A stretch of DNA of 64,000 bases, taken from positions 4,526,001-4,590,000 of the forward strand of contig NZ_CP017181.1 in the NCBI RefSeq assembly GCF_001729765.1, given 5' to 3'. The DNA comes from Enterobacter kobei. Its GTDB lineage: Bacteria > Pseudomonadota > Gammaproteobacteria > Enterobacterales > Enterobacteriaceae. This document shows, piece by piece, positions 1 through 13,454 of this stretch (positions are counted from its first letter, which is position 1; every line of letters starts with the position of its first letter). The notes under the pieces were generated by a model. The model had not been told where the DNA came from. It made no database searches and worked only from the letters and a program-made list of their open reading frames with translations. Both the position numbers and the translations under genes were made by a program.

Positions 1-625
1 CCATCAGGGCGTAGACGACGCCCGACAGCCCACCGAACCACGGGCCGCTGAATTTATGCTGCACGTAGCCGCTCAACAGGGCGCTAATCACGGTGATCAC
101 GATCAGCTTACCGCTGCCGAGTCGCTTCTCGACAATCCCGCCGAGATACCACCACCACAGCAGGTTGAAGAGAATATGCATCACTGAGAAGTGCATCAGC
201 GCATGGGTGAAGTAGCGCCAGACGTCAAACTCCAGAGAGGGGTCGTACGGCCACGCCAGGGCGATCATCACGCTCTGGTCGCCCACCACGTTCATGATAA
301 TGAAGACGATAATACAGGCGGCCATCAGCAGCAGCGTAAACGGCCCTGCGCGCTCGCGAATAGTGGCAAGAAAAGGGAAACGACTGTAATGCAATCCGCT
401 GCCCGTCTGGCCGGATTGCCAGCTTGCCGCCAGATAGCGCGGGTCGCCAGGATTCTCAAGAAAACGCGCCAACTGCTCGTTTACCCGCCCGGCCTGGCTC
501 TCATCGGCCAGCCAGACATCGGTCTGCGTATGTTGCTGAATGGTCAGAATAACGCCCTGCGTTGCCATATAGTCGACAAACGCCTGGGCGACGCGCGGAT
601 TGGTAAAAGAGGTGATCATCAACAT
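1..625 (-). CDS. glpG: Rhomboid intramembrane serine protease GlpG (3' end cut by window edge)
   Basis: Inner-membrane rhomboid protease that cleaves substrates within the bilayer. 208 of about 276 residues are present; the C-terminus lies off the window. It begins MLMITSF, as in E. coli, after the cytoplasmic N-terminal domain start expected for GlpG. The [12 protein letters not shown] segment, oxyanion residues His150 and Asn154, and nucleophile Ser201 in [10 protein letters not shown] are all visible; the catalytic His (about 254) is outside. It follows glpE by 47 bp on the same strand, as in the enterobacterial glpEGR unit. Family assignment is secure; activity of the full protein cannot be judged from this fragment. 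Confidence 0.95.
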   Translation of the reverse strand, partial: MLMITSFTNPRVAQAFVDYMATQGVILTIQQHTQTDVWLADESQAGRVNEQLARFLENPGDPRYLAASWQSGQTGSGLHYSRFPFLATIRERAGPFTLLLMAACIIVFIIMNVVGDQSVMIALAWPYDPSLEFDVWRYFTHALMHFSVMHILFNLLWWWYLGGIVEKRLGSGKLIVITVISALLSGYVQHKFSGPWFGGLSGVVYALM

Positions 626-672
626 GGGCAGCGGTCGCTTATTTCCACACAAAAGGGAACAGTATAGCGGGA

Positions 673-1005
673 TTAGCGCTCAAAGGCGTATTCCACTTCT
701 GCCGGGAAATGACGATGCCAGGCATCGAAGCCGCCGTCGACGCTGTACACAGCGTCGTAGCCCTGCTGAAGCAGATACTGCGCCGCGCCTTTGCTGCTGT
801 TGCCGTGGTAACACATCACCATCACCGGCGTATCGAAGTCGTTATCGCGCATAAACGCGCCCAGCGTGTCGTTGGTGAGATGGAACGCGCCCGGCGTATG
901 GCCCATCGCAAAACTCTGCGGATCGCGGATATCCACCAGCACCGCCGTTCCCTGGTGCATCTTCTGATGGGCTTCTTCTACGTTAATACATTCAAACTGA
1001 TCCAT
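673..1005 (-). CDS. glpE: Thiosulfate sulfurtransferase GlpE
   Basis: Single-domain rhodanese of 110 residues (E. coli 108) that moves sulfane sulfur from thiosulfate to thiol acceptors or cyanide in the cytoplasm. The active-site loop MCYHGNSS carries Cys65, and the CH2A-type segment [15 protein letters not shown] precedes it. It is the first gene of the glpEG(R) unit, divergent from glpD across 188 bp that contain a GlpR operator. All motifs are intact. Confidence 0.95.
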   Translation of the reverse strand: MDQFECINVEEAHQKMHQGTAVLVDIRDPQSFAMGHTPGAFHLTNDTLGAFMRDNDFDTPVMVMCYHGNSSKGAAQYLLQQGYDAVYSVDGGFDAWHRHFPAEVEYAFER

Positions 1006-1142
1006 GGTGTTCTCTTTACAGGGGTCAACGACACAATTTTACCCCGTAGTGTACGTCCTGGCGGCGGGTAAACGCCATTATGTTATCCATATCACTCTAA
1101 ATTGTTTTTTTGATGTTACCAAAAGCGCGTTCCTTTGCTATT

Positions 1143-1160
1143 ATGAGCGATATCGAACAT
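1143..1160. promoter_or_regulatory. GlpR operator between glpE and glpD
   Basis: The 18-mer ATGAGCGATATCGAACAT is close to the enterobacterial GlpR operator pattern, with dyad core CGATATCG, and lies 33 bp before the glpD start. The same position upstream of E. coli glpD binds the glycerol-3-phosphate repressor. The match is visual, so occupancy is inferred. Confidence 0.65.
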
Positions 1161-1193
1161 TTTTGAGCTTTAACGAAAGTGCATGAGGGTGTT

Positions 1194-2702
1194 ATGGAAA
1201 CCAAAGATCTGATTGTGATAGGCGGTGGCATCAACGGTGCCGGTATTGCGGTCGATGCCGCAGGACGCGGTTTATCCGTGCTGATGCTGGAAGCTAACGA
1301 TCTCGCCTGCGCGACGTCGTCCGCCAGCTCCAAGCTGATCCACGGTGGCCTGCGCTACCTGGAACACTACGAATTCCGCCTGGTCAGTGAAGCGCTGGCC
1401 GAACGTGAAGTGCTGCTAAAAATGGCGCCGCATCTGGCGATCCCGATGCGTTTCCGTCTGCCCCATCGCCCGCACCTGCGTCCGGCGTGGATGATCCGAA
1501 TTGGTCTGTTTATGTACGATCATCTGGGTAAACGCACCAGCCTGCCGGGTTCGAACGGTTTGCGTTTTGGCTCAGAATCGGTCCTGAAGCCTGAAATCGT
1601 GCGCGGTTTCGAATATTCCGACTGCTGGGTGGACGATGCACGCCTGGTGCTGGCGAATGCGCAGATGGTGGAGAAGAAAGGTGGAGAGGTGAAAACCCGT
1701 ACCCGCGCTACCGCCGCGCGTCGTGAAAACGGCCTGTGGATCGTCGAAGCAGAAGACATTGATACCGGCGAGAAATTCAGCTGGAAAGCGCGCGGTCTGG
1801 TGAACGCCACCGGTCCGTGGGTGAAGCAGTTCTTCGACGACGGCATGCATCTGCCTTCGCCGTACGGCATCCGCCTGATCAAGGGCAGCCATATTGTGGT
1901 GCCGCGCGTACACACGCAAAAACAAGCGTACATTCTGCAGAACGAAGATAAGCGCATCGTGTTTGTGATCCCGTGGATGGACGAATTCTCGATCATCGGC
2001 ACCACCGACGTGGAGTACAAAGGGGATCCGAAAAACGTTGAGATCGACGAGAGCGAAGTGAACTACCTCCTTAAAGTGTATAACGCACACTTTAAGAAAC
2101 AGCTGTCCCGCGATGACGTGGTCTGGACCTACTCCGGCGTGCGTCCGCTGTGCGATGACGAGTCTGACTCACCGCAGGCCATCACCCGCGACTATACGCT
2201 CGATATTCACGACGTAGACGGCCAGGCGCCGCTGCTGTCGGTGTTTGGCGGCAAGCTCACCACCTACCGCAAGCTGGCGGAGCACGCGCTGGAAAAACTG
2301 GCCCCGTACTATAAGGGCATTGGCCCGGCATGGACCAAAGGCGCGGTATTGCCCGGCGGTGATATCGGCGACAACCGCGACGATTATGCCGCGAAGCTGC
2401 GCCGTCGCTTCCCGTTCATTACCGAAGGCATGGCGCGCCACTACGCCCGCACCTACGGCAGCAATACCGAGCTGTTCCTCGGTGATGCGAAGGACATTGC
2501 GGATCTGGGCGAGCATTTCGGTCACGAGCTGTACGAAGCCGAGCTGCGTTACCTGGTCGAGCACGAGTGGGTTCGCCGCCTGGACGACGCCATCTGGCGC
2601 CGTACCAAAGAAGGGATGTGGCTGAATGCCGAACAGCAGTCACGTGTGGCGCAGTGGCTGCAGCAGCATGCGGGAAAGCGTGAGCTGTCGTTAGCGTCTT
2701 GA
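1194..2702 (+). CDS. glpD: Aerobic glycerol-3-phosphate dehydrogenase GlpD
   Basis: FAD-dependent, membrane-associated enzyme oxidising sn-glycerol 3-phosphate to dihydroxyacetone phosphate and passing electrons to quinone. 502 residues (E. coli 501). The N-terminal dinucleotide fold IVIGGGINGAGIAVDAAGRG and the ASSKLIHGGLRYLE signature are present, and the C-terminus LSLAS is the usual one. The start METKDLIV at 1194 is preferred over an in-frame ATG 15 bp upstream because it gives the conserved N-terminus. Divergent from glpE and probably GlpR-repressed. Just downstream the 3' flank is broken by an IS element inside a REP. Confidence 0.97.
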   Translation: METKDLIVIGGGINGAGIAVDAAGRGLSVLMLEANDLACATSSASSKLIHGGLRYLEHYEFRLVSEALAEREVLLKMAPHLAIPMRFRLPHRPHLRPAWMIRIGLFMYDHLGKRTSLPGSNGLRFGSESVLKPEIVRGFEYSDCWVDDARLVLANAQMVEKKGGEVKTRTRATAARRENGLWIVEAEDIDTGEKFSWKARGLVNATGPWVKQFFDDGMHLPSPYGIRLIKGSHIVVPRVHTQKQAYILQNEDKRIVFVIPWMDEFSIIGTTDVEYKGDPKNVEIDESEVNYLLKVYNAHFKKQLSRDDVVWTYSGVRPLCDDESDSPQAITRDYTLDIHDVDGQAPLLSVFGGKLTTYRKLAEHALEKLAPYYKGIGPAWTKGAVLPGGDIGDNRDDYAAKLRRRFPFITEGMARHYARTYGSNTELFLGDAKDIADLGEHFGHELYEAELRYLVEHEWVRRLDDAIWRRTKEGMWLNAEQQSRVAQWLQQHAGKRELSLAS

Positions 2703-2710
2703 TGTAAAAA

Positions 2711-2725
2711 AGCCCGGTGGCGCTA
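2711..2725. repeat. Left fragment of a REP element split by the IS
   Basis: The GCCCGGTGGCGCTA segment is the first half of a REP palindrome. Its partner half (CGCTTACCGGGCCTACGG) resumes after the IS, at 4023. The intact 40120 copy has the same layout without an insertion. Confidence 0.7.
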
Positions 2726-2732
2726 CTGTATG

Positions 2733-2776
2733 ACCGGATACATAGGTGACAGATCAGACCGGGAACATAGGTAACA
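2733..2776. repeat. Left IS end with tandem subterminal motifs
   Basis: Two tandem copies of a 19-mer of the form ACCGGRWACATAGGTRACA start at 2733 and 2758, exactly 25 bp apart. The second ends 3 bp before the transposase stop codon. They probably act as transposase-binding sites. Confidence 0.65.
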
Positions 2777-2779
2777 CTT

Positions 2780-3937
2780 TTAGTCTATCCGGAGCACACT
2801 CTGGGTTTTTCGGTCGTAGTACGCAAGCGTTATCCCATTAAAGATGATGGCCTCAAGGCCATCAGCTTGTTCTTCCAGCATGATGTACTCCCCAGTCAGT
2901 GCTTCACTCAGGAACACCGTACCCTTTTTTCCCATATAGAGGGTCCCCCTCGATTTCACCCTGTAGACTGTACCTCCTTCCGGATAAGCATATTCAGGAA
3001 CACGGCCATCCCAGTGTCGGTTTGAGGGTTGCCATACCGTTCCGGGCGTTGCTCCCGCCAGTGCTTCATGCGGCCTTTCGTAGTTAAATTCTTTCCGGTA
3101 GTCACTGAACCACCGCTGTTGTTCTTCCATCGTCATGAAGGTGTTGCCCTGTTTCACCGCACTTTTCAGGGAGCGGTGCATTCGCTCATGGCGGCCATTT
3201 TCTTCCGGATGCCCCTTTCTGATACGCTCCGGCCTGATGCCCAGCTTGATTAGCCAGACGGCAAGACGACTTAATCCGGCTATTCCTGTTCCCGCGAAGG
3301 GCTGGCCGTTATCGGTTCTAAGCACTTCCGGCAGACCATATTCCAGGAACGCATCCGTCAGGCACTCTCTGACAAAGGGTTCACTCTCACGGTGTGTTCC
3401 CCGGCAGCTGAGCAGATACCGGCTGTGATTATCGGTCAGGGTGAAAGGATGGCAGTACTCTCTGCTGAGCAGCCTGAACTTGCCTTTAAAATCAGCGCTC
3501 CAGACCTGATTGTTCTCACTGATGATGGTCAGGGGCTGGCGATTGCCTGGTGTTCTGCGTTTTCGTTTTTTATCCGGAACCAGGCCTTCGCGCTTGAGGA
3601 TATCGCCGATAGTGCTGGCGGCAGGTACGGTAAAATCGACGTGATGATTGAGCAACCACATCCGCAGTTTTTTTGGCCCCCAGTCAGGGTGTTTTTGACG
3701 CAGGGCAGTCAGGTGTCCGGCGATATCATCAGGAACCGTCCGGGAGTGGGAGCGTGGCGCACGCGACCGGTCCGAGAGAGATGACAGGTCAGAAGGGTCA
3801 AAACGCTGAAGCCATTTATAGCCGGTTTTACGGCTGATGCCAAAAAGACGGCAAAGCGCGGAGAAGGAGTCCGTACCTGCATGGCAGGCACGGATAAAAT
3901 CAAGGCGTTGCATAGGTCGGGTCTCAGTCCAGGGCAT
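2780..3937 (-). CDS. IS481-family transposase (DDE integrase core)
   Basis: 385-residue transposase. The N-terminal helix-turn-helix (about 14-45, FSALCRLFGISRKTGYKW) should bind the terminal repeats. A linker follows, then an rve-type integrase core. The catalytic triad is D149 (WSADFKG), D209 (LRTDNGQPF) and E245 (GHPEENGRHERMH), with the typical 35-residue D-E spacing. No frameshift or internal stop is present, so the element looks competent. Family placement rests on domain layout; the precise IS name is not certain. Confidence 0.92.
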   Translation of the reverse strand: MPWTETRPMQRLDFIRACHAGTDSFSALCRLFGISRKTGYKWLQRFDPSDLSSLSDRSRAPRSHSRTVPDDIAGHLTALRQKHPDWGPKKLRMWLLNHHVDFTVPAASTIGDILKREGLVPDKKRKRRTPGNRQPLTIISENNQVWSADFKGKFRLLSREYCHPFTLTDNHSRYLLSCRGTHRESEPFVRECLTDAFLEYGLPEVLRTDNGQPFAGTGIAGLSRLAVWLIKLGIRPERIRKGHPEENGRHERMHRSLKSAVKQGNTFMTMEEQQRWFSDYRKEFNYERPHEALAGATPGTVWQPSNRHWDGRVPEYAYPEGGTVYRVKSRGTLYMGKKGTVFLSEALTGEYIMLEEQADGLEAIIFNGITLAYYDRKTQSVLRID

Positions 3938-3968
3938 AGCGAGTCTCCTCTTCTATGCCAGTTATAAC

Positions 3969-4012
3969 TGTTACCCATGTATCCGGTCTAAAGTGTTACC
4001 CATGTTTCCGGT
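3969..4012. repeat. Right IS end with tandem subterminal motifs
   Basis: Two inverted copies of the 19-mer seen at the left end, at 3969-3987 and 3994-4012, again 25 bp apart. On the complementary strand they read ACCGGAWACATGGGTAACA. Confidence 0.65.
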
Positions 4013-4019
4013 TCATACC

Positions 4020-4080
4020 CTACGCTTACCGGGCCTACGGGATCGAGTAGGCCTGGTAAGGCGAAGCCGCCACCCGGCTA
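4020..4080. repeat. Right remnant of the split REP plus a second inverted REP (BIME)
   Basis: From 4023 the palindrome interrupted by the IS resumes (CGCTTACCGGGCCTACGG). At 4047-4078 a second REP follows in opposite orientation (GCCTGGTAAGGCGAAGCCGC...). Together with 2711-2725 this is a two-unit BIME between convergent glpD and glgP. Confidence 0.75.
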
Positions 4081-4085
4081 TGTTT

Positions 4086-6551
<2,466 letters not shown>

Positions 6552-7985
6552 TTACATCAAGCGTTGATAAAGATCGCGGTACGACTGCGCCGCAACGTGC
6601 CAGCTAAAGTCCATGGACATCGCCTGACGTTGTACGTAACGCCACAGCGACGGACGGGACCACAAGACGAAAGCACGCCGAATCGCCCGAAGCAGCGACC
6701 AGGCATTACTGTCTTCAAAAACAAACCCGCTGGCGATACCGTCCGCCAGATTTTCCAGTGAGCTATCAGACACCGTATCCGCCAGCCCGCCCGTGCGGCG
6801 TACCAGCGGCAGGGTGCCGTATTTCAGGCCATAGAGCTGCGTCAGGCCGCAGGGCTCGAAGCGGCTTGGCACCAGAATGACGTCTGCGCCGCCCATAATG
6901 CGGTGCGAAAATGCCTCGTGGTAACCAATCTGCACGCCCACCTGCCCCGGGTGTTCCGCTGCCGCCGCGAGGAAACCTTCCTGCAGCACCGGGTCACCTG
7001 CGCCGAGCAGCGCCAGCTGTCCGCCCTGCTCGAGCAAGCCGGGCAGCGCCTCCAGCACCAGGTCCAGCCCTTTCTGGCTGGTCAGGCGGCTCACCACCGC
7101 GAAGAGCGGCACTTTGTCGTTGACCTTCAGCCCCATTGCAATCTGCAGCTGGCGTTTGTTTTCCGCTTTGTCTTCCACGGAATCGCGACCATAGCGTGCC
7201 GCCAGCAAGAGATCGGTTTCCGGACTCCAGATCTGTTCATCCACGCCGTTCAGAATGCCCGACAGGCGCCCTTCCCGATGGCGCTGTTGCAGCAGCCCTT
7301 CCATGCCGTAGCCAAACTCCGGCTGGGTGATTTCTCGCGCATAGGTTGGGCTGACCGCCGTGATGTGATCGGCGTAGTACAGCCCCGCCTTCAGGAACGA
7401 AATCTGCCCCTTAAACTCCAGCCCGTGCATGTTATAGAACGACCATGGCAGATCGATGTCATTCATATGATGCGCGTAGTACATCCCCTGATAGGCGAGG
7501 TTATGCACCGTAAAGACCGATTTTGCCGGGTGACCGCGCGCGGCGAGATACGCCGGAGCCAGCCCGGCATGCCAGTCGTGCGCGTGCACCACATCCGGAC
7601 GCCAGAACGGATCCAGCCCCGTCGCCATTTCTGCCCCGACCCAGCCGAGCAGCGCAAAGCGCAGCACGTTGTCGGTATAGGCGAACAGGTTCGTATCGTG
7701 ATACGGGCTGCCCGGTCGGTCGTATAAGTGTGGCGCGTCGATCAGGTAAATCCCTACGCCATTGTAATGTCCAAACAGCAGGGTGATGCGTCCGGCAAAC
7801 GTCTCACGGCGGGTCACAACCTTTGCATCAGGAATGCCGCGCCGGATATCCGGGAAGGCAGGCAGCAGGACTCGGGTATCCACGCCTCCGGCGATTTGTG
7901 CCGCCGGTAATGCACCAAGAACATCCGCCAGACCGCCCGTTTTTAACAACGGGAACATCTCAGAACATACGTGTAAAACCTGCAT
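6552..7985 (-). CDS. glgA: Glycogen synthase GlgA
   Basis: GT5 starch/glycogen synthase adding glucose from ADP-glucose to alpha-1,4 chains. 477 residues as in E. coli. The ADP-glucose motif KTGGLADV (Lys15) and the C-terminal [19 protein letters not shown] signature are present. Two consecutive ATG codons occur (7988 and 7985). The second is chosen because it is better spaced from the upstream GGAG and matches the usual [12 protein letters not shown] start. The first ATG overlaps the glgC stop, so translation is likely coupled to glgC. Confidence 0.96.
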   Translation of the reverse strand: MQVLHVCSEMFPLLKTGGLADVLGALPAAQIAGGVDTRVLLPAFPDIRRGIPDAKVVTRRETFAGRITLLFGHYNGVGIYLIDAPHLYDRPGSPYHDTNLFAYTDNVLRFALLGWVGAEMATGLDPFWRPDVVHAHDWHAGLAPAYLAARGHPAKSVFTVHNLAYQGMYYAHHMNDIDLPWSFYNMHGLEFKGQISFLKAGLYYADHITAVSPTYAREITQPEFGYGMEGLLQQRHREGRLSGILNGVDEQIWSPETDLLLAARYGRDSVEDKAENKRQLQIAMGLKVNDKVPLFAVVSRLTSQKGLDLVLEALPGLLEQGGQLALLGAGDPVLQEGFLAAAAEHPGQVGVQIGYHEAFSHRIMGGADVILVPSRFEPCGLTQLYGLKYGTLPLVRRTGGLADTVSDSSLENLADGIASGFVFEDSNAWSLLRAIRRAFVLWSRPSLWRYVQRQAMSMDFSWHVAAQSYRDLYQRLM

Positions 7986-9280
7986 CATCGCTCCTGTTTG
8001 ATCTGCAGCTTCCGCAACATTTCCCGTGTGACTAACACGATCCCCTCTTCCGAACGGTAGAAACGACGCGCGTCTTCTTCCGCGTTTTCACCGATGACCA
8101 TCCCCTCAAGGATGACGCAGGCGCGGTCGATCACGCAACGACGCAGACGACACGAACGCCCTACCCAGACATCCGGCAATAAGACCGCCGAATCGATATT
8201 ACAGAATGAATTTATCCGCACGCGCGGGAACAGCACGGACTGCACCACCACCGAACCGGAGATAATGCACCCGCCAGAGACCAGCGAGTTCAGCGTCATA
8301 CCGTGGCTGCCGGAGCGGTCCTGCACGAATTTGGCCGGCGGCAAGGATTCCATGTGGGTACGAATCGGCCAGTTCTGGTCGTACATATCCAGCTCAGGCG
8401 TGACTGAGGCCAGATCGAGGTTCGCTTTCCAGTACGCTTCCAGCGTGCCCACATCGCGCCAGTAAGGCTCGGCATTCGGGTCTGACTGCACGCAGGACAG
8501 CGGGAAAGGATGTGCATACGCCATGCCAGCTTTGGTGATTTTCGGGATGATGTCTTTACCAAAGTCGTGGCTGGAGTTTTCGTCTTTGTCGTCGTCTTCC
8601 AGCAGCTCATAAAGATAATCTGCATCAAAGACATAGATCCCCATGCTGGCGAGGGATTTGGTGTCATCGCCCGGCATGGTTGGCGGGTTCGCCGGTTTTT
8701 CGACGAAGTCGATGATTTTATCGTCGGCGTCCACGTGCATCACGCCAAACGCCGTCGCCTCGGCAACGGGCACCGGCAGACACGCCACGGTGCAGCGCGC
8801 CCCTTTTTCGACGTGGTCGATGAGCATGTGGGAGTAATCTTGCTTGTAGATGTGATCCCCGGCGAGGATCACAATGTATTCCGCGTTATAGCGACGAATG
8901 ATGTCGAGGTTCTGCGTCACCGCATCCGCCGTCCCGCGATACCAGTTCTCGCCGTGAACACGTTGCTGAGCAGGAAGGAGATCGACAAACTCGTTCATCT
9001 CTTCACTGAAGAATGACCAGCCGCGCTGAATATGCTGAACCAGCGTGTGCGACTGATACTGCGTAATGACGCCAATACGGCGAATGCCTGAGTTCAGGCA
9101 GTTGGAGAGCGCAAAGTCGATGATGCGGAACTTACCACCAAAGTGAACGGCCGGCTTGGCGCGCTTGATGGTCAAATCTTTCAGACGGGTACCACGCCCG
9201 CCCGCAAGTATCAGGGCAACCGTTTTTAATGGTAGCTGGCGTGCCAACATTAAGGGATCGTTCTTCTCTAATCTAACCAT
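7985..9280 (-). CDS. glgC: Glucose-1-phosphate adenylyltransferase GlgC
   Basis: ADP-glucose pyrophosphorylase, the committed and allosterically controlled step of glycogen synthesis. 431 residues from [12 protein letters not shown]. This start has an AAGGAG Shine-Dalgarno and matches E. coli, unlike an in-frame ATG 36 bp upstream. The nucleotide motif [11 protein letters not shown] and Lys39, the fructose-1,6-bisphosphate activator residue, are conserved. A left-handed beta-helix-like C-terminal domain follows. It lies 17 bp after glgX and its stop overlaps the glgA start region. Confidence 0.97.
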   Translation of the reverse strand: MVRLEKNDPLMLARQLPLKTVALILAGGRGTRLKDLTIKRAKPAVHFGGKFRIIDFALSNCLNSGIRRIGVITQYQSHTLVQHIQRGWSFFSEEMNEFVDLLPAQQRVHGENWYRGTADAVTQNLDIIRRYNAEYIVILAGDHIYKQDYSHMLIDHVEKGARCTVACLPVPVAEATAFGVMHVDADDKIIDFVEKPANPPTMPGDDTKSLASMGIYVFDADYLYELLEDDDKDENSSHDFGKDIIPKITKAGMAYAHPFPLSCVQSDPNAEPYWRDVGTLEAYWKANLDLASVTPELDMYDQNWPIRTHMESLPPAKFVQDRSGSHGMTLNSLVSGGCIISGSVVVQSVLFPRVRINSFCNIDSAVLLPDVWVGRSCRLRRCVIDRACVILEGMVIGENAEEDARRFYRSEEGIVLVTREMLRKLQIKQER

Positions 9281-9297
9281 GACTAACTCCTTTTTTA

Positions 9298-11271
9298 TCA
9301 TCTTTGGAATACGCACACTCCGTGCGCAGGCCCGTGCCAGACAGCCATTACTACCGGATTATCCGCTCCGGCAAAGGGGGGAACAGCGCGCCATTCCCCG
9401 TCAGGTAAAACAATCTCTGCGACGTCATCCGTCGCGTTCAGCGTCACCAGCCACTTATCCGACAGCAGGATTTGCAGACAGGTGATGCCGTGTTGCCACT
9501 CTTGCGCACTCAACGGTTGCGCGTCTTTATTCAGCCAGCGAACGTTGCCGTCGCCCTCTTCCCACCAGCGATCGGCGGTGAGCGCGGGGATCTGCTGGCG
9601 AAGGTGGATCAGCGCTGCGGTGAAATGGGTCAGCCCACTGTTCGCCTCACCCCAGTCGAGCCAGGTCAGGGTATTGTCCTGGCAATAGGCGTTATTGTTG
9701 CCGTGCTGACTGTGGCCGTGCTCATCGCCCGCCAGCAGCATCGGCGTGCCCTGCGATAACAAAAGCGTCGTCAGCAGCGCATGAACGCTGGCGCGACGCC
9801 GCTCAATCACGTCCAGGCTCCCGCCTAATCCTTCTATACCATGATTAAAGCTATGGTTATTGTTAGTCCCATCGCGATTCTCTTCGCCGTTCGCTTCATT
9901 GTGTTTCTGATTGAAACAAACGCAGTCGCGCAGCGTAAAACCGTCGTGCGCCGTCACCAGATTAATGGTGGCCGACGGCCGTTTGCCGTCGCGCCTGAAG
10001 AGATCGCTGGAGGCGGCAAAGCGCCCGGCGAACTCCCCCAGTGACAGATCGCGCGCCAGCCAGAAGCGGCGCATGGCATCGCGATAATGGTCGTTCCACT
10101 CAGCAAACAGCGGCGGGAAATTCCCCACCTGATAGCCACCCTCACCGATGTCCCACGGCTCGGCGATCAGTTTCACCTGCGAGAGCACCGGGCAATTTTT
10201 GATGGCCTCAAACAGTGGAGCCTGCTGGCTGAATGCTGGCGTGCGCCCCATGACGGGCGCCAGGTCGAAACGAAAACCGTCGACGTGGAACGTCTCAACC
10301 CAGTATTTCAGGCATTCATAAGCAAAATGCGTGACCGCTGGATGGCTGAGGTTGAGGGTGTTACCGCAGCCGGTCCAGTTCTCGTAATCGCCATCCTCTC
10401 TGATCCAATAATAGCTACGGTTATCAATTCCGCGCATGGAGAGCGTCGGGCCGTCGAGATCGCTTTCAGCGCTGTGGTTCAGCACCACGTCCAGAATGAC
10501 CTCAATGCCCGCCGCGTGCAGCGCCTTCACCGCATCACGAAACTCGTCCCGCGCTGTCTCCGGATGGGCGGCGTAGCGGGGTTCTAGGGCGAACATCGCC
10601 AGCGGGTTGTAGCCCCAGTAGTTGCTCAGCCCCAGCCGCTGCAGGCGGGGTTCATTGGCGAAATGGGCGACGGGGAGCAGTTCCAGCGCGGTGATACCGA
10701 GGTGTTTCAGATAGGCAATCATCGTCGGATGGCCGAGTGCCTGATAGGTGCCGCGCATCGCGTTGGGGATCGACGGGTGCAGCCAGGTCAGCCCTTTGAC
10801 ATGCGCTTCATAAATCACGGTGTTGCCCCACGGCGTGCGCGGCGGAGCATCGTCTTCCCAGTCGTAGAGGTCGTTCACCACCACGCTTTTGGGCACGACC
10901 GGCGCGCTGTCGCGGTGGTCGGGCTCACCGTAGCCGACGTGAAACAGCGGGTCGTCTTTAAACTCGCCATCGACGCGGTGCGCGCACGGGTCAATCAACA
11001 GCTTCGCCGGGTTAAACCAGTGCCCCTGAGCCGGTTGCCACGGACCGTGTACGCGAAAACCGTAATGCATCCCCGGACGCCCACCGGACAGGTACCCGTG
11101 CCAGATATCCCCTGTGCGAGACGGTAAATCGTAACGGTGCTCGTTACCTTCCCCGTCAAACACACAAAGTTCCACCCGCTCCGCGTGAGCGGAAAAGAGC
11201 GTGAAGTTCACGCCCTTACCGTCAAAACGCGCGCCGAGCGGTTCGGGATGACCTGCCGTAAGCTGCGTCAT
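9298..11271 (-). CDS. glgX: Glycogen debranching enzyme GlgX
   Basis: GH13 enzyme hydrolysing alpha-1,6 branches of phosphorylase-limited glycogen, acting with GlgP. 657 residues, the usual length. An N-terminal CBM48-type domain (about 1-110) precedes the barrel. Catalytic motifs [21 protein letters not shown] (nucleophile Asp), [13 protein letters not shown] (acid/base Glu) and TAHDGFTL (transition-state Asp) are all visible. Its ATG overlaps the glgB stop by 4 nt (ATGA), so the two are translationally coupled. Confidence 0.97.
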   Translation of the reverse strand: MTQLTAGHPEPLGARFDGKGVNFTLFSAHAERVELCVFDGEGNEHRYDLPSRTGDIWHGYLSGGRPGMHYGFRVHGPWQPAQGHWFNPAKLLIDPCAHRVDGEFKDDPLFHVGYGEPDHRDSAPVVPKSVVVNDLYDWEDDAPPRTPWGNTVIYEAHVKGLTWLHPSIPNAMRGTYQALGHPTMIAYLKHLGITALELLPVAHFANEPRLQRLGLSNYWGYNPLAMFALEPRYAAHPETARDEFRDAVKALHAAGIEVILDVVLNHSAESDLDGPTLSMRGIDNRSYYWIREDGDYENWTGCGNTLNLSHPAVTHFAYECLKYWVETFHVDGFRFDLAPVMGRTPAFSQQAPLFEAIKNCPVLSQVKLIAEPWDIGEGGYQVGNFPPLFAEWNDHYRDAMRRFWLARDLSLGEFAGRFAASSDLFRRDGKRPSATINLVTAHDGFTLRDCVCFNQKHNEANGEENRDGTNNNHSFNHGIEGLGGSLDVIERRRASVHALLTTLLLSQGTPMLLAGDEHGHSQHGNNNAYCQDNTLTWLDWGEANSGLTHFTAALIHLRQQIPALTADRWWEEGDGNVRWLNKDAQPLSAQEWQHGITCLQILLSDKWLVTLNATDDVAEIVLPDGEWRAVPPFAGADNPVVMAVWHGPAHGVCVFQR

Positions 11272-13454
11272 TCACCCTCCCGCATCAGCCAGATAGTGCC
11301 AAGCGGCGGCAGCGTCAGGCTCAGGGAGTTTGGCCGCCCGTGGCTTTCGATGGCGTCGCTCTGCACCAGCCCGCCGTTACCGGCGTTGCTGCCGTGGTAG
11401 TGCATGGAATCGGTATTCAGAATTTCGCGCCATTTCCCCGGCTGGTTAATGCCAAAGCGGTAGTGTTCGCGCGGTACCGGCGTGAAGTTACTGGCGACGA
11501 TGATTTCGTTGCCGGCTTTATCACGACGCACAAAGACAAATACCGAACGCTCATGGTCGTCCACTACCAGCCACTCGAAGCCGTAGGGGTCGAAATCCAG
11601 CTCGTGGAGGGCTTTGTGATGGCGATAGGTCAGGTTCAGGTCACGCACCAGACGCTGCACGCCGTGGTGCCAGTTGTCGCCGCCTTCCAGCAAATGCCAG
11701 TCGAGACTGGAGTCGTGGTTCCACTCGCGCCCCTGGGCAAATTCATTGCCCATAAACAGCAGTTTTTTACCCGGGAAGGCAAACATCCAGCCGTAGTAGG
11801 CGCGCAGGTTGGCAAACTTCTGCCACGCATCGCCCGGCATACGGTCGAGAATGGATTTTTTGCCGTGCACCACTTCATCGTGCGACAGCGGCAGCATGAA
11901 GTTTTCGGTGTAGTTATAGAGCAAGCCGAAGGTGAGCTTGTCGTGATGGTACTGACGGTACACCGGGTCGAGCTTCATGTAGTCGAGCGTGTCGTGCATC
12001 CAGCCCAGGTTCCACTTATACCAGAACCCCAGACCGCCTGATGACGGGGGTCGGGAGACGCCTGCAAAGTCCGTCGACTCCTCCGCCATGGTAACCGCAC
12101 CCTCGACCTGCTCACCGATAATACGGTTAGTGCTGCGCAGGAATTCAATCGCTTCCAGGTTTTCGCGGCCGCCATACTCGTTCGGGATCCACTCGCCCTC
12201 TTTGCGGCTGTAGTCGCGGTAGATCATTGACGCCACCGCATCCACGCGCAGGGCATCAATGCCGAAGCGCTCAATCCAGTACAGGGCATTACCGACCAGA
12301 TAGTTCGCGACTTCACGACGACCATAGTTGTAGATCAGCGTGTTCCAGTCCTGGTGATAGCCTTCGCGCGGGTCGCTGTGCTCGTACAGTTTTGTGCCGT
12401 CAAACTCTGCCAGCGCAAAGTCATCAGAAGGGAAATGACCAGGTACCCAGTCGAGGATCACGTTCAGCCCGGCGGCGTGCGCGGCATTAATGAAATAGCG
12501 GAAGTCATCGCGCGTGCCGAAGCGGCGTGTTGGGGCATACAGCCCGGTTGGCTGGTAGCCCCAGCTGCCGTCGAACGGATGCTCGTTAACCGGCAGCAGT
12601 TCGAGGTGGGTAAAGCCCATCCATTTAGCGTACGGCACCAGCTGGTCGGCGAGTTCCCGGTAGCTCAGCCAGAAGTTGTTATCGGTGTGGCGGCGCCAGG
12701 AGCCGAGATGCACTTCATAGACGGAGATCGGCGCATCAAAGCGGTTGGCCTGTTTACGCTCTTCCGTCTGGACCACCTTCTCCGGCTGGCCGCAAATCAG
12801 CGACGCCGTGTCCGGACGCATCTGCGCCTCGAAAGCATACGGGTCGGCTTTAATGCGCAGCTTGCCGTGAGCATCGATCATTTCGAATTTGTAGAGCTGG
12901 CCGTTATGCGCCCCCGGGATAAACAGCTCCCAGATGCCCGTCTCCCGGCGCAGACGCATCGGATGGCGACGACCGTCCCAGTAGTTGAACTGCCCGACAA
13001 CGGAGACGCGCTGGGCGTTAGGCGCCCACACCGCAAAACGCGTGCCGGTGATGCCGTCCATGGTATCCGCATGAGCACCCAGCGTTTCATAAGGGCGCAG
13101 ATGCGTACCTTCAGACAGCAGCCAGGCGTCCATCTCTTTTAAGAGCGGACCGAAGCTGTAAGGATCATCAATCAGGTTTTGCTGGCCGTGCCAGATAACG
13201 GCGAGTTGATAACGAAAGGGGTTTTTACGACGGGGCATGATGCCCGAGAAGAAGCCACGCGAGTCGAGGCATTCAAGATTGGCCACCTTGCGGCCGGTTT
13301 TGGGCTCAATGACCCACACTTCGGTCGCATCCGGTAACAACGCCCGAACTTCCAGCCCGGCCTCTGTACGGTGCATCCCCAGCACGGAAAAGGGGTCGGC
13401 AAAATGACCCGCAATAAGCGCATTAATCACGTCTCTATCCACACGATCGGACAT
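11268..13454 (-). CDS. glgB: 1,4-alpha-glucan branching enzyme GlgB
   Basis: GH13 branching enzyme creating alpha-1,6 linkages in glycogen. 728 residues from [16 protein letters not shown], the E. coli start; an in-frame ATG 75 bp upstream would add an unconserved tail. N1 and CBM48 domains occupy about 1-230, followed by the barrel. The nucleophile lies in [17 protein letters not shown], the acid/base Glu in TMAEESTDF, and [12 protein letters not shown] is conserved. It is the first gene of glgBXCAP, transcribed away from asd, which lies upstream in the same orientation behind a terminator. Confidence 0.97.
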   Translation of the reverse strand: MSDRVDRDVINALIAGHFADPFSVLGMHRTEAGLEVRALLPDATEVWVIEPKTGRKVANLECLDSRGFFSGIMPRRKNPFRYQLAVIWHGQQNLIDDPYSFGPLLKEMDAWLLSEGTHLRPYETLGAHADTMDGITGTRFAVWAPNAQRVSVVGQFNYWDGRRHPMRLRRETGIWELFIPGAHNGQLYKFEMIDAHGKLRIKADPYAFEAQMRPDTASLICGQPEKVVQTEERKQANRFDAPISVYEVHLGSWRRHTDNNFWLSYRELADQLVPYAKWMGFTHLELLPVNEHPFDGSWGYQPTGLYAPTRRFGTRDDFRYFINAAHAAGLNVILDWVPGHFPSDDFALAEFDGTKLYEHSDPREGYHQDWNTLIYNYGRREVANYLVGNALYWIERFGIDALRVDAVASMIYRDYSRKEGEWIPNEYGGRENLEAIEFLRSTNRIIGEQVEGAVTMAEESTDFAGVSRPPSSGGLGFWYKWNLGWMHDTLDYMKLDPVYRQYHHDKLTFGLLYNYTENFMLPLSHDEVVHGKKSILDRMPGDAWQKFANLRAYYGWMFAFPGKKLLFMGNEFAQGREWNHDSSLDWHLLEGGDNWHHGVQRLVRDLNLTYRHHKALHELDFDPYGFEWLVVDDHERSVFVFVRRDKAGNEIIVASNFTPVPREHYRFGINQPGKWREILNTDSMHYHGSNAGNGGLVQSDAIESHGRPNSLSLTLPPLGTIWLMREGE

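Larger units (their letters stand above)
2726..4019 (-). mobile_element. IS481-family insertion sequence
   Basis: About 1.29 kb with a single intact transposase and related inverted ends: GTATGACCGGATACAT on the left and, reversed, GTATGAACCGGAAACAT on the right. Flanks suggest a short target duplication (CTA at 2723-2725 and 4020-4022). It sits within a REP palindrome between convergent glpD and glgP, so no gene is interrupted. The exact ends are uncertain by a few bases. It resembles elements grouped with ISKpn28, from memory only. Confidence 0.8.
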
